Both the position numbers and the translations under genes were made by a program. Shown one piece after another: positions 52,705 to 61,000 of a DNA stretch of 64,000 nucleotides (positions are counted from its first letter, which is position 1; the number at the start of each line of letters is the position of its first letter). The stretch lies in NCBI RefSeq assembly GCF_000371785.1, contig NZ_AQUI01000002.1, positions 714,590-778,589 on the forward strand, given 5' to 3'. The stretch comes from Actinopolyspora halophila DSM 43834. GTDB taxonomy: Bacteria; Actinomycetota; Actinomycetes; Mycobacteriales; Pseudonocardiaceae. The notes under the pieces were generated by a model that ran no database searches, was not told the origin of the DNA, and saw only the letters and a program-made list of their open reading frames with translations.

Positions 52705-54009
52705 ATGCCCGACGACGCGACCGCCAAACGCTCCGTCGCGCTGCGCTACGACGCCGGCGAACACGAGATGTCCGTGACGGCTCCCACCGAGGGAACGCCC
52801 GGTGTCAACCTGGACAAGCTGATGGCCAAGACCGGTTTGGTGACGCTCGATCCGGGCTTCGTCAACACCGCGGCCTGCGAATCCGACATCACCTACATCG
52901 ACGGTGAAGCGGGAATTCTGCGGTATCGGGGTTATCCGATCGAGGAGCTGGCGAGCAACTCCAACTTCGTCGAGGTCAGTTACCTGCTGATCTACGGTGA
53001 GTTGCCGACCAAGGAGCAGTACGAGGACTTCGCCGACCGCGTCCGCAGGCACACCCTGCTGCACGAGGACCTGCGCAAGTTCTTCGACGGCTTCCCCCGG
53101 GACGCACACCCCATGCCGGTGCTGTCCTCGGCGGTTTCCGCGCTGTCCACTTTCTACCAGGACAGCCTCAACCCGTTCGATCAGCAGCAGGTCGAGCTGT
53201 CCACGCACAGGCTGTTGGCAAAGCTGCCCACGATCGCCGCCTACGCCTACAAGAAGTCCGTCGGTCAGCCGTTCCTCTACCCGGACAACTCGCTCGGGCT
53301 GGTGGAGAACTTCCTCCGGATGACCTTCGGGTTCCCCGCCGAGCCGTACGAGGTCGACCCCACGATGGCGCGGGCGCTCGACATGCTGTTCATCCTGCAC
53401 GCCGATCACGAGCAGAACTGCTCCACATCGACCGTGCGGATGGTCGGCTCCTCCGAGGCGAACCTGTTCGCCAGCACCTCCGCGGGAATCAACGCGTTGT
53501 TCGGACCGCTGCACGGCGGTGCGAACAGCGCCGTGCTGGAGATGCTGGAAGGCATCCGGGCCGAGGGCGGTGACGTCGACTCCTTCGTGGAGCGGGTCAA
53601 GAACAAGGAACCCGGCGTGAAACTGATGGGTTTCGGACACCGGGTCTACAAGAACTACGACCCGCGTGCGCGGATCATCAAGAAAACCGCGGACGAGGTG
53701 CTGGAAAAGCTCGGGGGCGACGACCCGTTGCTGGACATCGCGTTGAAGCTGGAGGAGCGCGCGTTGTCCGACGACTACTTCATCGAGCGCAACCTCTACC
53801 CGAACGTCGACTTCTACACCGGGTTGATCTACAAGGCGATGGGCTTCCCGACGAAGTTCTTCACCGTGCTGTTCGCGCTCGGCAGGCTGCCGGGCTGGAT
53901 CGCGCACTGGCGCGAGATGATGGACGATCCGGCACGCAAGATCAGCCGCCCGCGGCAGGTGTACACCGGTTACGCCGAGCGTTCCTACGTGCCGATGAAC
54001 GAGCGCTGA
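52705..54009 (+). CDS. gltA: Citrate synthase (main TCA enzyme, type I hexameric-like)
   Basis: A 434-residue citrate synthase of the bacterial long form. Catalytic signatures: LHADHEQNCSTSTVRMVG, FGPLHGGANSAVLEML, LMGFGHRVYKNYDPRAR, and the terminal PRQVYTGYAERSYVPM. The N-terminal ~45 residues with ALRYDAGEHEMSV belong to the GltA domain. ATG 52705 has GAGAGG upstream; in-frame codons before it look non-coding. It is followed by a bidirectional terminator. It probably supplies the bulk TCA flux, with the other citrate synthase as a paralogue. Confidence 0.95.
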   Translation: MPDDATAKRSVALRYDAGEHEMSVTAPTEGTPGVNLDKLMAKTGLVTLDPGFVNTAACESDITYIDGEAGILRYRGYPIEELASNSNFVEVSYLLIYGELPTKEQYEDFADRVRRHTLLHEDLRKFFDGFPRDAHPMPVLSSAVSALSTFYQDSLNPFDQQQVELSTHRLLAKLPTIAAYAYKKSVGQPFLYPDNSLGLVENFLRMTFGFPAEPYEVDPTMARALDMLFILHADHEQNCSTSTVRMVGSSEANLFASTSAGINALFGPLHGGANSAVLEMLEGIRAEGGDVDSFVERVKNKEPGVKLMGFGHRVYKNYDPRARIIKKTADEVLEKLGGDDPLLDIALKLEERALSDDYFIERNLYPNVDFYTGLIYKAMGFPTKFFTVLFALGRLPGWIAHWREMMDDPARKISRPRQVYTGYAERSYVPMNER

Positions 54010-54035
54010 ATCCTTCTCGAAACCGTTGTGCGCAC

Positions 54036-54078
54036 GAGAGCGGGCCACCCGGGCCGAGTGTCCGAGCGGCCCGCTCTC
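54036..54078. terminator. Bidirectional terminator between gltA and the ABC-2 exporter
   Basis: GAGAGCGGGCC at 54036-54046 pairs perfectly with GGCCCGCTCTC at 54068-54078 across a 21-base loop. The two flanking genes converge on it. Confidence 0.75.
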
Positions 54079-54109
54079 CGTTCGCGGTCCCGAGCGCCTC
54101 GGGCGCTCG

Positions 54110-55369
54110 TCAGGACGCCCGCAGCGCGTCCTTCAGCCTGACCCTGGCGCCGGTGCGCAGGATGGCGTTCGAGTAGATCCGTCCGCCCAGCCAGAGCACC
54201 GCCGCGCTCGCCACGAGCGAGAGCACCACCGAGAGCGTCCCCTGCCACAGCGGCACGCTGCCGAGCGCCAGCCGCATCGGCATCAGTATGGGGGAGAAGC
54301 CGGGAATCAGCGACAGCACCGTTCCCAGGGTTCCCTCGGGATCGTTCGGCAACACGGACACCCCGACAACGAACGGAACCACCAGCATCATGATCACCGG
54401 GGTGATCACGCTCTGCAGGTCCTCCTGCCGGGAGACCAGCGAGGCAGCTGCCGCGAGCATCGTCGCGTAGAACGTGAAACCCAGCAGGAACCACAGCACG
54501 GCCCAACCGAGCAGTCCCACCATGGTGGTCGTGGGTAACGTGAGTACGGCGGTGACGGTCGCTGCGGCGAACCCGACCGTCCCGATGGCCGCGAACTGGA
54601 TGAGTCCCGTCAGTCCGATACCGATGATCTTTCCCGCCATCAGTTCGGTGCTGCGGATGGTCGACAGCAGCACCTCAACGACTCGGCTGGATTTTTCCTC
54701 CACGACGCCCTGCGCGATCATCTGTCCGGTCATGATCAGGAACATGTACAGCAGGAAGGTCGAAATCATCGCGATGACCATCCGCTGGATCCGCTCCGCG
54801 TCGGCTCCCCCGGATCCGGAATTCCCCGCCGAGTCCGAGGAGCCCATCGATACGATCGCCACTTCGCCCTGACCGGCCCGTTCGCGCAGCTTCTCCGGGT
54901 CCACGCCCGTTTCGGACATCTCCGCGTCGAGCTGATTGTCGTAGGTGATCCTGGTCAGTGCCAGTTCCAGGTTCGGGTAGACGTGGCGTTCGACGAACAG
55001 CTTCGGTGCTGTGGGCGTCCCGGCCACCACGCCGTCGAGTTCGCCCTCGTGCACCCGAGTCTTGCCCGTTTCGGTGTCGGCGACCTCACGGACCTCGATA
55101 GCGGGCCTGTCTATCCCGGCGTCCCGTTCGAGTGGCTCGGCGAGTCCCGCGGCGGACGGGGTGATTCCCAGTCGAGTGGTGCTGTCCGAAACGCTCAACC
55201 TGGTGTCGTCGCCGCCCCCGTTCGAGACGCCGGCGAAGGACATCACCACCGGGAAAGCCAGCACGATCAGTGTCATTAACAGCGTTCCCAGTATGAACGC
55301 CCGCGTCCGCACCCTGGTCATCAGCTCGCGCCGGGCGACCAGCCACACGGTGTGCAGTGTCGGTCTCAC
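54110..55369 (-). CDS. ABC-2 type permease (NatB-like)
   Basis: A 419-residue exporter permease. One N-terminal helix (RAFILGTLLMTLIVLAFPVV) is followed by a ~170-residue extracytoplasmic domain, then five to six helices including FLLYMFLIMTGQMIAQGVVEE and LLGWAVLWFLLGFTFYATML. EEKSSRVVEVLLSTIRSTELMAGK is the characteristic cytosolic stretch of the NatB/ABC-2 family. The GTG at 55369 overlaps the upstream ATPase stop (GTGA), so translation is coupled. Sodium or drug export is typical; the cargo is unknown. Confidence 0.9.
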   Translation of the reverse strand: MRPTLHTVWLVARRELMTRVRTRAFILGTLLMTLIVLAFPVVMSFAGVSNGGGDDTRLSVSDSTTRLGITPSAAGLAEPLERDAGIDRPAIEVREVADTETGKTRVHEGELDGVVAGTPTAPKLFVERHVYPNLELALTRITYDNQLDAEMSETGVDPEKLRERAGQGEVAIVSMGSSDSAGNSGSGGADAERIQRMVIAMISTFLLYMFLIMTGQMIAQGVVEEKSSRVVEVLLSTIRSTELMAGKIIGIGLTGLIQFAAIGTVGFAAATVTAVLTLPTTTMVGLLGWAVLWFLLGFTFYATMLAAAASLVSRQEDLQSVITPVIMMLVVPFVVGVSVLPNDPEGTLGTVLSLIPGFSPILMPMRLALGSVPLWQGTLSVVLSLVASAAVLWLGGRIYSNAILRTGARVRLKDALRAS

Positions 55370-56277
55370 TCGTCGGTCTCCTCGGTTACGACGTCGCGGA
55401 ACAGCTCGGTCAGGCTCGGGCGGGCCCTGCTGAACTCGTGCACCGCCCCGGTGTCCAGCGCGGCACGCAGGACCTGCTGATCGTCGGCCGTCTCGTCGAG
55501 CTGCAGCGTGGTGTGTCCGTTCGCGCTGTTCACGACGCTCACCCCCTGCAGTCCTTCCGCCCAGTCGGCAGGGGCCTGCGGTGCGTGCACGGTCAGCCGC
55601 GCCGGAGCGCTGGACCGCAACTCCTCGACGGTGCCGTCGGCGACCATCCTGCCGCGCCGCACGATCCCGACCCGGTCGCAAAGTCGTTGCACCAGCTCCA
55701 GCTGGTGACTGGAGAAGATCACCGGCACGCCGTGATCGCGCATTTCACGCAGCACGTCGCTCATCACCTCGACCGCCACGGGATCCAGGCCGGAGAAGGG
55801 CTCGTCGAGGATCAGTACCGAGGGGTCGTGTATCAGAGCGGCGGCGAGCTGCACCCGCTGCTGATTGCCCAGACTGAGCTTCTGCAGCTGATCCTCGCGT
55901 CGTTCGGCGATCCCCAACCGCTCGGTCCACCGGTTCACCGCGCGAGCGGCCTCCGCGCGGGAGAGGCCGTGCAACTCCCCCAGGTACTGGAGCTGCTCCA
56001 GGACCTTCATCTTCGGGTAGAGTCCGCGCTCCTCGGGCATGTAGCCGATTCGGCTGCGGACGGTGCGGTCGATCGGGGCGTCGTCGTAGCGGACCTCGCC
56101 GGAGTCCGCGGCGAGCACGCCCAGCGCGATCCGCATGGTGGTGGTCTTTCCGGCGCCGTTGCTGCCGACGAATCCCAACATCTCACCGGGTCTCACGGTG
56201 AGGGACATCTCGTCCAGGGCAACGACGTCCCCGTAGCGTTTGGAGATCCGGTCGACCTCCAGCGCGCCTTCGGGCAC
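55366..56277 (-). CDS. ABC transporter ATP-binding protein (NatA-like)
   Basis: A 303-residue ATPase: Walker A GSNGAGKTTT, GYMPEERGLYPKM (Q-loop), an unusual signature LSLGNQQRVQLAAAL in which G-N replaces the usual LSGGQ, Walker B VLILDEPFSGLDP, and switch SSHQLELV. The LSLGNQQ form is known in NatA-type ATPases. The C-terminal ~80 residues are the DUF4162-like extension. GTG 56277 is the start. It forms an operon with the permease. Confidence 0.91.
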   Translation of the reverse strand: MPEGALEVDRISKRYGDVVALDEMSLTVRPGEMLGFVGSNGAGKTTTMRIALGVLAADSGEVRYDDAPIDRTVRSRIGYMPEERGLYPKMKVLEQLQYLGELHGLSRAEAARAVNRWTERLGIAERREDQLQKLSLGNQQRVQLAAALIHDPSVLILDEPFSGLDPVAVEVMSDVLREMRDHGVPVIFSSHQLELVQRLCDRVGIVRRGRMVADGTVEELRSSAPARLTVHAPQAPADWAEGLQGVSVVNSANGHTTLQLDETADDQQVLRAALDTGAVHEFSRARPSLTELFRDVVTEETDE

Positions 56278-56576
56278 GGGACACTCCTATTCGGTAGTCG
56301 AGCAAGGAACCGTCCCGCTTCAGTGTGGGTGCGCCGCCGGATCGGTGCCGTCGCCGCGTCTCTTCCCCCAGCTGACGCGAGACCGTTTCGTGAAAATCCT
56401 ATCGCCGGGCCTGCTCCTGACGAGCGCTTTTACCGAATCGGAAGACGACCGTGCTGTGGGGCGGGTCCGCGCGGCCCAGGCCGCTGCTCCGGGTGGTCCA
56501 CGGTGCGGTGCGGCGCCGCCGCGCGCGAGGGGAGCCGACGAGCGCGCCCCGGGTGCTGACGGGGCGCGGCTCGGGT
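56278..56576. other. Region between the ABC exporter and the CRISPR array
   Basis: About 300 bases with the leftward ABC promoter. I see no coding sequence. The end that meets the CRISPR array (about 56520-56576) is GC-rich and without repeats. Confidence 0.4.
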
Positions 56577-56666
56577 GAGGACATCCCCGCGTGCGCGGGG
56601 CCTACCTCAAGGCGGGCTACAAGGCATTTACAGGGCGGAGGACATCCCCGCGTGCGCGGGGCCTAC
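56577..56666 (-). CRISPR. Minimal type I-E-like CRISPR array: two repeats, one spacer
   Basis: Two identical 29-base repeats at 56577-56605 and 56638-56666 enclose one 32-base spacer (56606-56637). The repeat and spacer lengths are exactly those of type I-E. Read on the minus strand, the repeat begins GTAGGCCCCGCG and ends GGGATGTCCTC, with the CCCCGCG/CGCGGGG hairpin usual for actinomycete I-E repeats; transcription is therefore probably leftward, by analogy. No cas gene is in the window, so this is an orphan or remote array. Confidence 0.85.
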
Positions 56667-56733
56667 ACTCGGTGACCTGCGATCTTAGCAGTGCTTTCCC
56701 GCTGCGGGAACCACTTCCGTTCCGCGGCGGAGG

Positions 56734-57195
56734 TCAGTACCACTGGCCGGGCTGCCACTGCACGCAGGTGGGGCGCCTCCCGGTGTGGCAGTACTCGGCG
56801 ATGGCTGCGCGTGCCCGGTCCAGCGGCAGCGAGGCCGAAGCGGGGAAGAACAGCTGCCCTTCGGGATCGAACAGCAACGCCGGTGTGTCCTCGGTGACGT
56901 GCGGGTTGTGGGAATCCACAGCCTCACCGTTGACCGCTTCGGGACGTGCGTCCATGTGGTTGAGCGCGCCCCAACCGTCGTCGGGAGCGACGGTGATGCG
57001 AAGTCTCGCGTGTGGGAAAGACGGACCGTTCTCGTCGCGGAAGCTCAGGCAAGGCCTGTCCCAGACGTAGATCTGGGAGTACCGCGTATCGAGGACGGTC
57101 TCCACGAGGTCGGCGGTTTCCTCGGGGGTTCGTGCGTAGTGGAACTCGTGGCCGAGGATTCCGGTTATGACGGTCCCCGTGTCGATGGTGGTCAT
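56734..57195 (-). CDS. Imm1-family immunity protein
   Basis: A 153-residue small cytoplasmic protein. The central DDGWGALNHMD, the ALLFDPEGQLFFPASASLP strand pair and the C-terminal AIAEYCHTGRRPTCVQW are typical of Imm1, which protects against secreted or contact-delivered deaminase-type toxins. The ATG at 57195 overlaps the toxin stop (ATGA). It looks intact, unlike its partner. It ends about 70 bases before the CRISPR array. Confidence 0.78.
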   Translation of the reverse strand: MTTIDTGTVITGILGHEFHYARTPEETADLVETVLDTRYSQIYVWDRPCLSFRDENGPSFPHARLRITVAPDDGWGALNHMDARPEAVNGEAVDSHNPHVTEDTPALLFDPEGQLFFPASASLPLDRARAAIAEYCHTGRRPTCVQWQPGQWY

Positions 57196-57734
57196 GGTGT
57201 TTCCTCTCCACGTATTTCGATGGGACGTGACTCTCCTGGTTCCCACACGGCCAGTGTTGATCCACGAGGCAGGATGGCTCGTACCGCAGCATGGCAACCC
57301 CACGGATCAGGACACATGCGATCGTTCAGCACGACGACGCCGTAAGTCTGCCCTGCTTCTTTCATCCGTTGGGCGTACTTCGCTTCGACGTGGGTGTCGA
57401 CGACCGGAGACGCATCTCCTCGATGCGGGGGATACACGCTCGACGTGTCGAGAGTGAGACGTATGCGGTCGGACAGTTCGCGATCTCGATCACTGACCAG
57501 GATCTGTTCGTTGCCGTCCTGGTCGTGGATGAGTCCGGTGGTTTGTCCGCCGGTGTGGTCGGGGAGTCGTGCGCGGATGTGCTCGATCCAGGAGCGGTCT
57601 CCGGCCGTGTCGGTGGGGATGCGGGACAGCGTCGAGGGGTGCGGCAGGCTCGGCGGAGGTTGCTCGGCGTGCATGCCGAGTTCGGCGAGGTAGTTGATCA
57701 GGTGCCCGCGGGTGGTCTCGCTCAGGGCGAGCAC
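57192..57734 (-). CDS. C-terminal deaminase domain of the interrupted toxin
   Basis: The uninterrupted part after the TAG can start at GTG 57734 and codes 180 residues. The last ~120 carry the SCP1.201/DddA deaminase marks: TGGQTTGLIHDQDG, the catalytic H-x-E as DTHVEAKYA (His115, Glu117), and the zinc-binding Cys pair in MCPDPWGCHAAVR (Cys141, Cys147), then LPRGSTLAVW. DddA-type enzymes deaminate cytosine in double-stranded DNA. All core residues remain. No clear ribosome site precedes GTG 57734, so independent translation is doubtful. Confidence 0.72.
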   Translation of the reverse strand: MLALSETTRGHLINYLAELGMHAEQPPPSLPHPSTLSRIPTDTAGDRSWIEHIRARLPDHTGGQTTGLIHDQDGNEQILVSDRDRELSDRIRLTLDTSSVYPPHRGDASPVVDTHVEAKYAQRMKEAGQTYGVVVLNDRMCPDPWGCHAAVRAILPRGSTLAVWEPGESRPIEIRGEETP

Positions 57735-57932
57735 GTCGTCGATGAGCTCGCGGGTGTGTTCGAGCAGGGCCCTTGCCTAGGCCAGTTCGGGCGAGGTGCT
57801 GCCCGGGTCGATCTCGGCCAGGGTGGGCAGGGCGTAATCGGTGACCCAGGCCCGGGCCTGGTGGAGTTGTTCGGGCGGTACTCGTTCGAGCATCCCGCCG
57901 AGGGTGTTGCCCAGTTCCTCCACAGCGGACAT
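57192..57932 (-). pseudogene. DddA-like (SCP1.201) deaminase toxin gene interrupted by an in-frame TAG
   Basis: One frame runs from ATG 57932 (GGGAG six bases upstream) to TGA 57194-57192, broken only by TAG at 57779-57777. The first 51 codons (MSAVEELGNTLGGMLERVPP ... SPELA) form an alpha-helical N-terminus usual for actinomycete deaminase toxins. Without the TAG the frame would continue as ARALLEHTRELIDDVL into the deaminase domain. With the stop replaced by one residue the product would be 246 residues. The gene is the second of a three-gene leftward unit. It may be inactive, or expressed only by readthrough or from an internal start. Confidence 0.7.
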
Positions 57933-57942
57933 GGCGGGCTCC

Positions 57943-58191
57943 CTAGTAGACCGTGGTGCGGAGTCGGGTGTGCTCGGCGGCCTGTGTTGCGGCCTGCGCT
58001 GCTTCGCCCGCTTTCTCGGCCGCGATGCCGAACAGCTGCAACGCCTGGTGCACCTCCTCGTTGGTGCTGGTTCCGGCTGTTCGGTGCAGCTGCCGATGCA
58101 GTTCGTCGAGCGTGGTCCAGGAGTCCCGGAGCTCGCCTGCGGGGACGGTGTCGATGGCCTGCTGGAGTCGTTCCCGGATGTCGTCGAGCAT
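57943..58191 (-). CDS. Small helical partner protein of the toxin cassette
   Basis: An 82-residue, almost entirely helical protein: LDDIRERLQQAIDTVPAGEL, then WTTLDELHRQLHRTAG and a repetitive Ala/Glu-rich tail. The size and pattern resemble the small WXG100-like or helper proteins often found before polymorphic toxins in actinomycetes. The ATG at 58191 has AGGAGA six bases upstream. It ends ten bases before the toxin start. The role, such as secretion partner or chaperone, is inferred from position. Confidence 0.65.
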   Translation of the reverse strand: MLDDIRERLQQAIDTVPAGELRDSWTTLDELHRQLHRTAGTSTNEEVHQALQLFGIAAEKAGEAAQAATQAAEHTRLRTTVY

Positions 58192-58308
58192 CGCCGGTCT
58201 CCTACCAGCCCGGGACGACAGTCGGACCGCACGCGCGGACCGCGACCTTCCGCAGGACTGTGCTGGTGGCATCGCGGTGCGCGCGGCCGAGGGCCGCGGC
58301 GTCGACTC

Positions 58309-59892
58309 CTAGAGCAGCACGCCGCGCAGTGCCCTGGCGACGATCCCGTCCAGCTCACCCAGGACCGCGGTGCGTTCGGACGGGTCCGGTTCCATCCGGA
58401 GCCGTCTGTCCAGCACGTCGGTGGCGTTCAGGGCGCCCTCGTGGCGTACCGCCCACAGGACCTCGGCCACGGTGGGGGAGTGCCCGTCCAGCACGCGTTC
58501 GGCCAGGCTCGGATCGAGCTCGTGCAGGGCGACTATCCGCTCGGCGTCCTGCCCGTAGTGCGCGACCAGCTCGGGCGGGGCCTCCACCCGATCCGGGGCG
58601 TCCTCGCCCGTGGAGCCGACCAGCCGGAGTGCCGCGGTTCCGCTGGAGTCCGCGCGCAGCCCGGTGGTGCGCACCGCGGTGTCGACGGCCTCCTCCGCCG
58701 CCTTCCGGAAGGAGATCGGCCCGGAGCTCGCGACGGTGACGACCCCGTCGGGCGAGATGTGCGCCCCGTGTCCGGGGAAGGCCCGGGCGGCCCCGTCGCG
58801 TCCCGCCCGCCGTGCTCGGCGGAGGACGAGGCGCGCTTCCGTGTGTACTCCCGCGAGGTGCTCGGACGACAAGTGCCTTCCGAGCAACCTGCTGCCCGAT
58901 TCCAGCAGGTCCTCCCGTGCGGAGTCCGACAACCCGGTGGGGCGGGTGCTCGCTTCGTCCGGGGTGCTTTCGGTGGTCAGCGGCCCCAGGGACAACCGCC
59001 CGTCGGCCAGGGGCAGGATCTCGAGCGGGCCGTTGTCGGGATCACGTCCGGCCGAGACCACTCCCGCGTGGGAGGTGTCCACGGCGTCGGCGGCCAGCAA
59101 CAGCCAGGAGTCGCGCAGCACACGTGCCCCCGGCGCCTCGACCAGCTCCTGCGCGCGCACTCCGGTGGCGTTGACGACCGAGCGGGCCCGCACGCGGATC
59201 TCGGAGTCACCGAGCCGGTCCAGCAAGTCGGCTCCGTCGCGGTACAGCGCCGTGGCGCGCACTCGGGGCAGGATCCGCGCACCCATCCCGGCCGCGGTGC
59301 GGGCGAGTGCCACGACCAGCCTGGCCTCGTCGACCGGCTGTCCGGTGAATCCCAGCAGCCCGCCGCGCAGGTCCTCCCGGTGGAGCGCGGGGACCAGCGC
59401 TCGCGCCTCGGCGGGAGGCACCCGACGCGTCGCGGGCAGCGAGTTCGTGCCCGTGCGCCTGCGCGGCGCCTCCGCGCTCCGGAACCGGGTGAGCAGCGTG
59501 AGTTCGTCCGCCGTGGAGACGTCCGCGCCGAACGGGGTGAGCAGCGGCAGGGTGCGGAACAGGTGCGGGGCAGTCCGGTTCGCCAGCGAAGCGAGTTCGC
59601 CCGCCCGGGCACGGGCGTGGGCGAGTTCCTCGGGGACGAGCCGGGGAGGTGCTCCGCGAGCGGACCCGCGGGACCACCGGGAGGAGTTCCGGGCGAGGTC
59701 CTCCTCCTCGACGAGCGCCACGGACAGCCCGCGTGAAGCGGCGTCGAGAGCCACCGCCGCCCCGGTGATCCCGCCGCCGACCACCAGCACGTCCGGTCGT
59801 GCCCCGCCGGCGAGCTCGGCCAGTTCGGCGTCGCGCCTGGAAGCGTTGAGCGAGGTGGCCCGGAAGGGGGCGGACGGGCTGGATGTGCTCAT
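58309..59892 (-). CDS. FAD-dependent glycerol-3-phosphate dehydrogenase-like protein
   Basis: A 527-residue flavoprotein of the GlpD/DAO group. The FAD-binding GGGITGAAVALDAASRG and a C-terminal DAO_C-type domain (VAHYGQDAERIVAL, WAVRHEGALNATDVLDRRLR) are clear. The usual GlpD stretch SSRSSKLIHGGLRYL after the second FAD strand is replaced by NSSRWSRGSARGAPPRL, so substrate specificity may differ from classical GlpD. It would oxidise glycerol-3-phosphate or a related alcohol. ATG 59892 is natural. It lies in the same direction as its neighbours but apart from the toxin unit. Confidence 0.82.
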   Translation of the reverse strand: MSTSSPSAPFRATSLNASRRDAELAELAGGARPDVLVVGGGITGAAVALDAASRGLSVALVEEEDLARNSSRWSRGSARGAPPRLVPEELAHARARAGELASLANRTAPHLFRTLPLLTPFGADVSTADELTLLTRFRSAEAPRRRTGTNSLPATRRVPPAEARALVPALHREDLRGGLLGFTGQPVDEARLVVALARTAAGMGARILPRVRATALYRDGADLLDRLGDSEIRVRARSVVNATGVRAQELVEAPGARVLRDSWLLLAADAVDTSHAGVVSAGRDPDNGPLEILPLADGRLSLGPLTTESTPDEASTRPTGLSDSAREDLLESGSRLLGRHLSSEHLAGVHTEARLVLRRARRAGRDGAARAFPGHGAHISPDGVVTVASSGPISFRKAAEEAVDTAVRTTGLRADSSGTAALRLVGSTGEDAPDRVEAPPELVAHYGQDAERIVALHELDPSLAERVLDGHSPTVAEVLWAVRHEGALNATDVLDRRLRMEPDPSERTAVLGELDGIVARALRGVLL

Positions 59893-59971
59893 GCGCTCCT
59901 TCGTCCTCCCGTGGGGTTCCCTCCGGGCCGGTCCACGTCGACCGAGGACCGGCCGGGCCTTCGCGGAAGGA

Positions 59972-61000
59972 TCAGACGTTGACGATCATCTTGCCGGTGT
60001 TGTCCCCGCGCAGCACGCCGAGGAAAGCCTCGGGCGCGTTGCGCAGCCCGTCCACGAAGGTCTCCTCGTGGATGAGCCTACCCTCGCGGACCAGCGGGGC
60101 CACGTGCTCGAAGAACTCGCGCTTGAGGTGACCGTTGTCGTTGACGATGAAGCCCTGCATGCTCAGGCGCTTGGTCACGAACTGGAACATGTTGCGGGGC
60201 CCCGGCTGCGCCTCGGTCGCGTTGTACTGCGAGATCGCCCCGCAGGCCGCGATCCGGCCGAAGTCGTTCATGGAGCCGATGGCCGCCTCGAGGTGGTCCC
60301 CGCCGACGTTGTCGAAGTAGACGTCGATGCCGTTCGGGGCCGCCGCGCGCAGCTGCTCGCCCACGGGGGCGTCCTTGTAGTTGAAGGCCGCGTCGAAGCC
60401 GAACCTCTCGGTGAGCAACCGTACCTTCTCGGCCGATCCGGCGCTGCCGATCACGCGTTCGGCTCCGTTGAGCTTGGCGAGCTGACCCACGAGGGAGCCG
60501 ACCGCTCCGGCGGCTCCGGAGACGAAGACGGTGTCGCCCTGCTGGAAGCGAGCCTTGTCCATCAGTCCGACGTAGGCGGTCAAGCCCGGCATTCCGAGCA
60601 CACCGAGAAACGCGCTCGACGGCAGGTCGTCGGCCACCGTCGTGGCCTGGGAGGCGTCCACCGCGGCGTACTCCCGCCAGCCGAGAGCGTGCAGGACCTG
60701 CTGTCCGGTGGAGAAGTCGTCCGACTCGGAGCGGACGACCTCGCCGACGGCTCCGCCGTCGAGCGGCTTGCCGATCTCGAAGGGAGCCACGTAGGACTTG
60801 GCCGCGCTCATGCGCCCGCGCATGTACGGGTCGACGCTCATGGCCTTGTTGCGCACCAGGATCTGGCCCGGACCGGGTTCGGGGACGGGGGCTTCCGCGA
60901 TCTCGAAGTTGTCCGTTGTCGGCCATCCCTCGGGGCGGGAGGCGAGCCGGATCTCCAGGGCTGTGGCCGGGACGGAAGAGTCGGTCACCTGAACCTCCAT
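59972..61000 (-). CDS. NADP-dependent oxidoreductase (MDR/CurA-PTGR type)
   Basis: A 342-residue zinc-independent medium-chain reductase, reducing activated double bonds such as 2-alkenals. VDPYMRGRM, TAYVGLMDKARFQQGDTVFV, the NADPH loop SGAAGAVGSLVGQLAK, YFDNVGGDHLEAAI and the C-terminal FVDGLRNAPEAFLGVLRGDN are family traits. No zinc ligands are seen. ATG 61000 is chosen; GTG 60988 is possible. An inverted repeat just upstream suggests repressor control. Confidence 0.9.
   Translation of the reverse strand: MEVQVTDSSVPATALEIRLASRPEGWPTTDNFEIAEAPVPEPGPGQILVRNKAMSVDPYMRGRMSAAKSYVAPFEIGKPLDGGAVGEVVRSESDDFSTGQQVLHALGWREYAAVDASQATTVADDLPSSAFLGVLGMPGLTAYVGLMDKARFQQGDTVFVSGAAGAVGSLVGQLAKLNGAERVIGSAGSAEKVRLLTERFGFDAAFNYKDAPVGEQLRAAAPNGIDVYFDNVGGDHLEAAIGSMNDFGRIAACGAISQYNATEAQPGPRNMFQFVTKRLSMQGFIVNDNGHLKREFFEHVAPLVREGRLIHEETFVDGLRNAPEAFLGVLRGDNTGKMIVNV

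Noticed and set aside
56667..56733. Further CRISPR repeats beyond the second one
   Set aside because: No third copy of the 29-mer or a clearly degenerate one is seen on either side.
57777..58358. Longer 193-codon start for the N-terminal toxin half
   Set aside because: It would overlap the helical partner gene; the ATG at 57932 has a good ribosome site and natural spacing.
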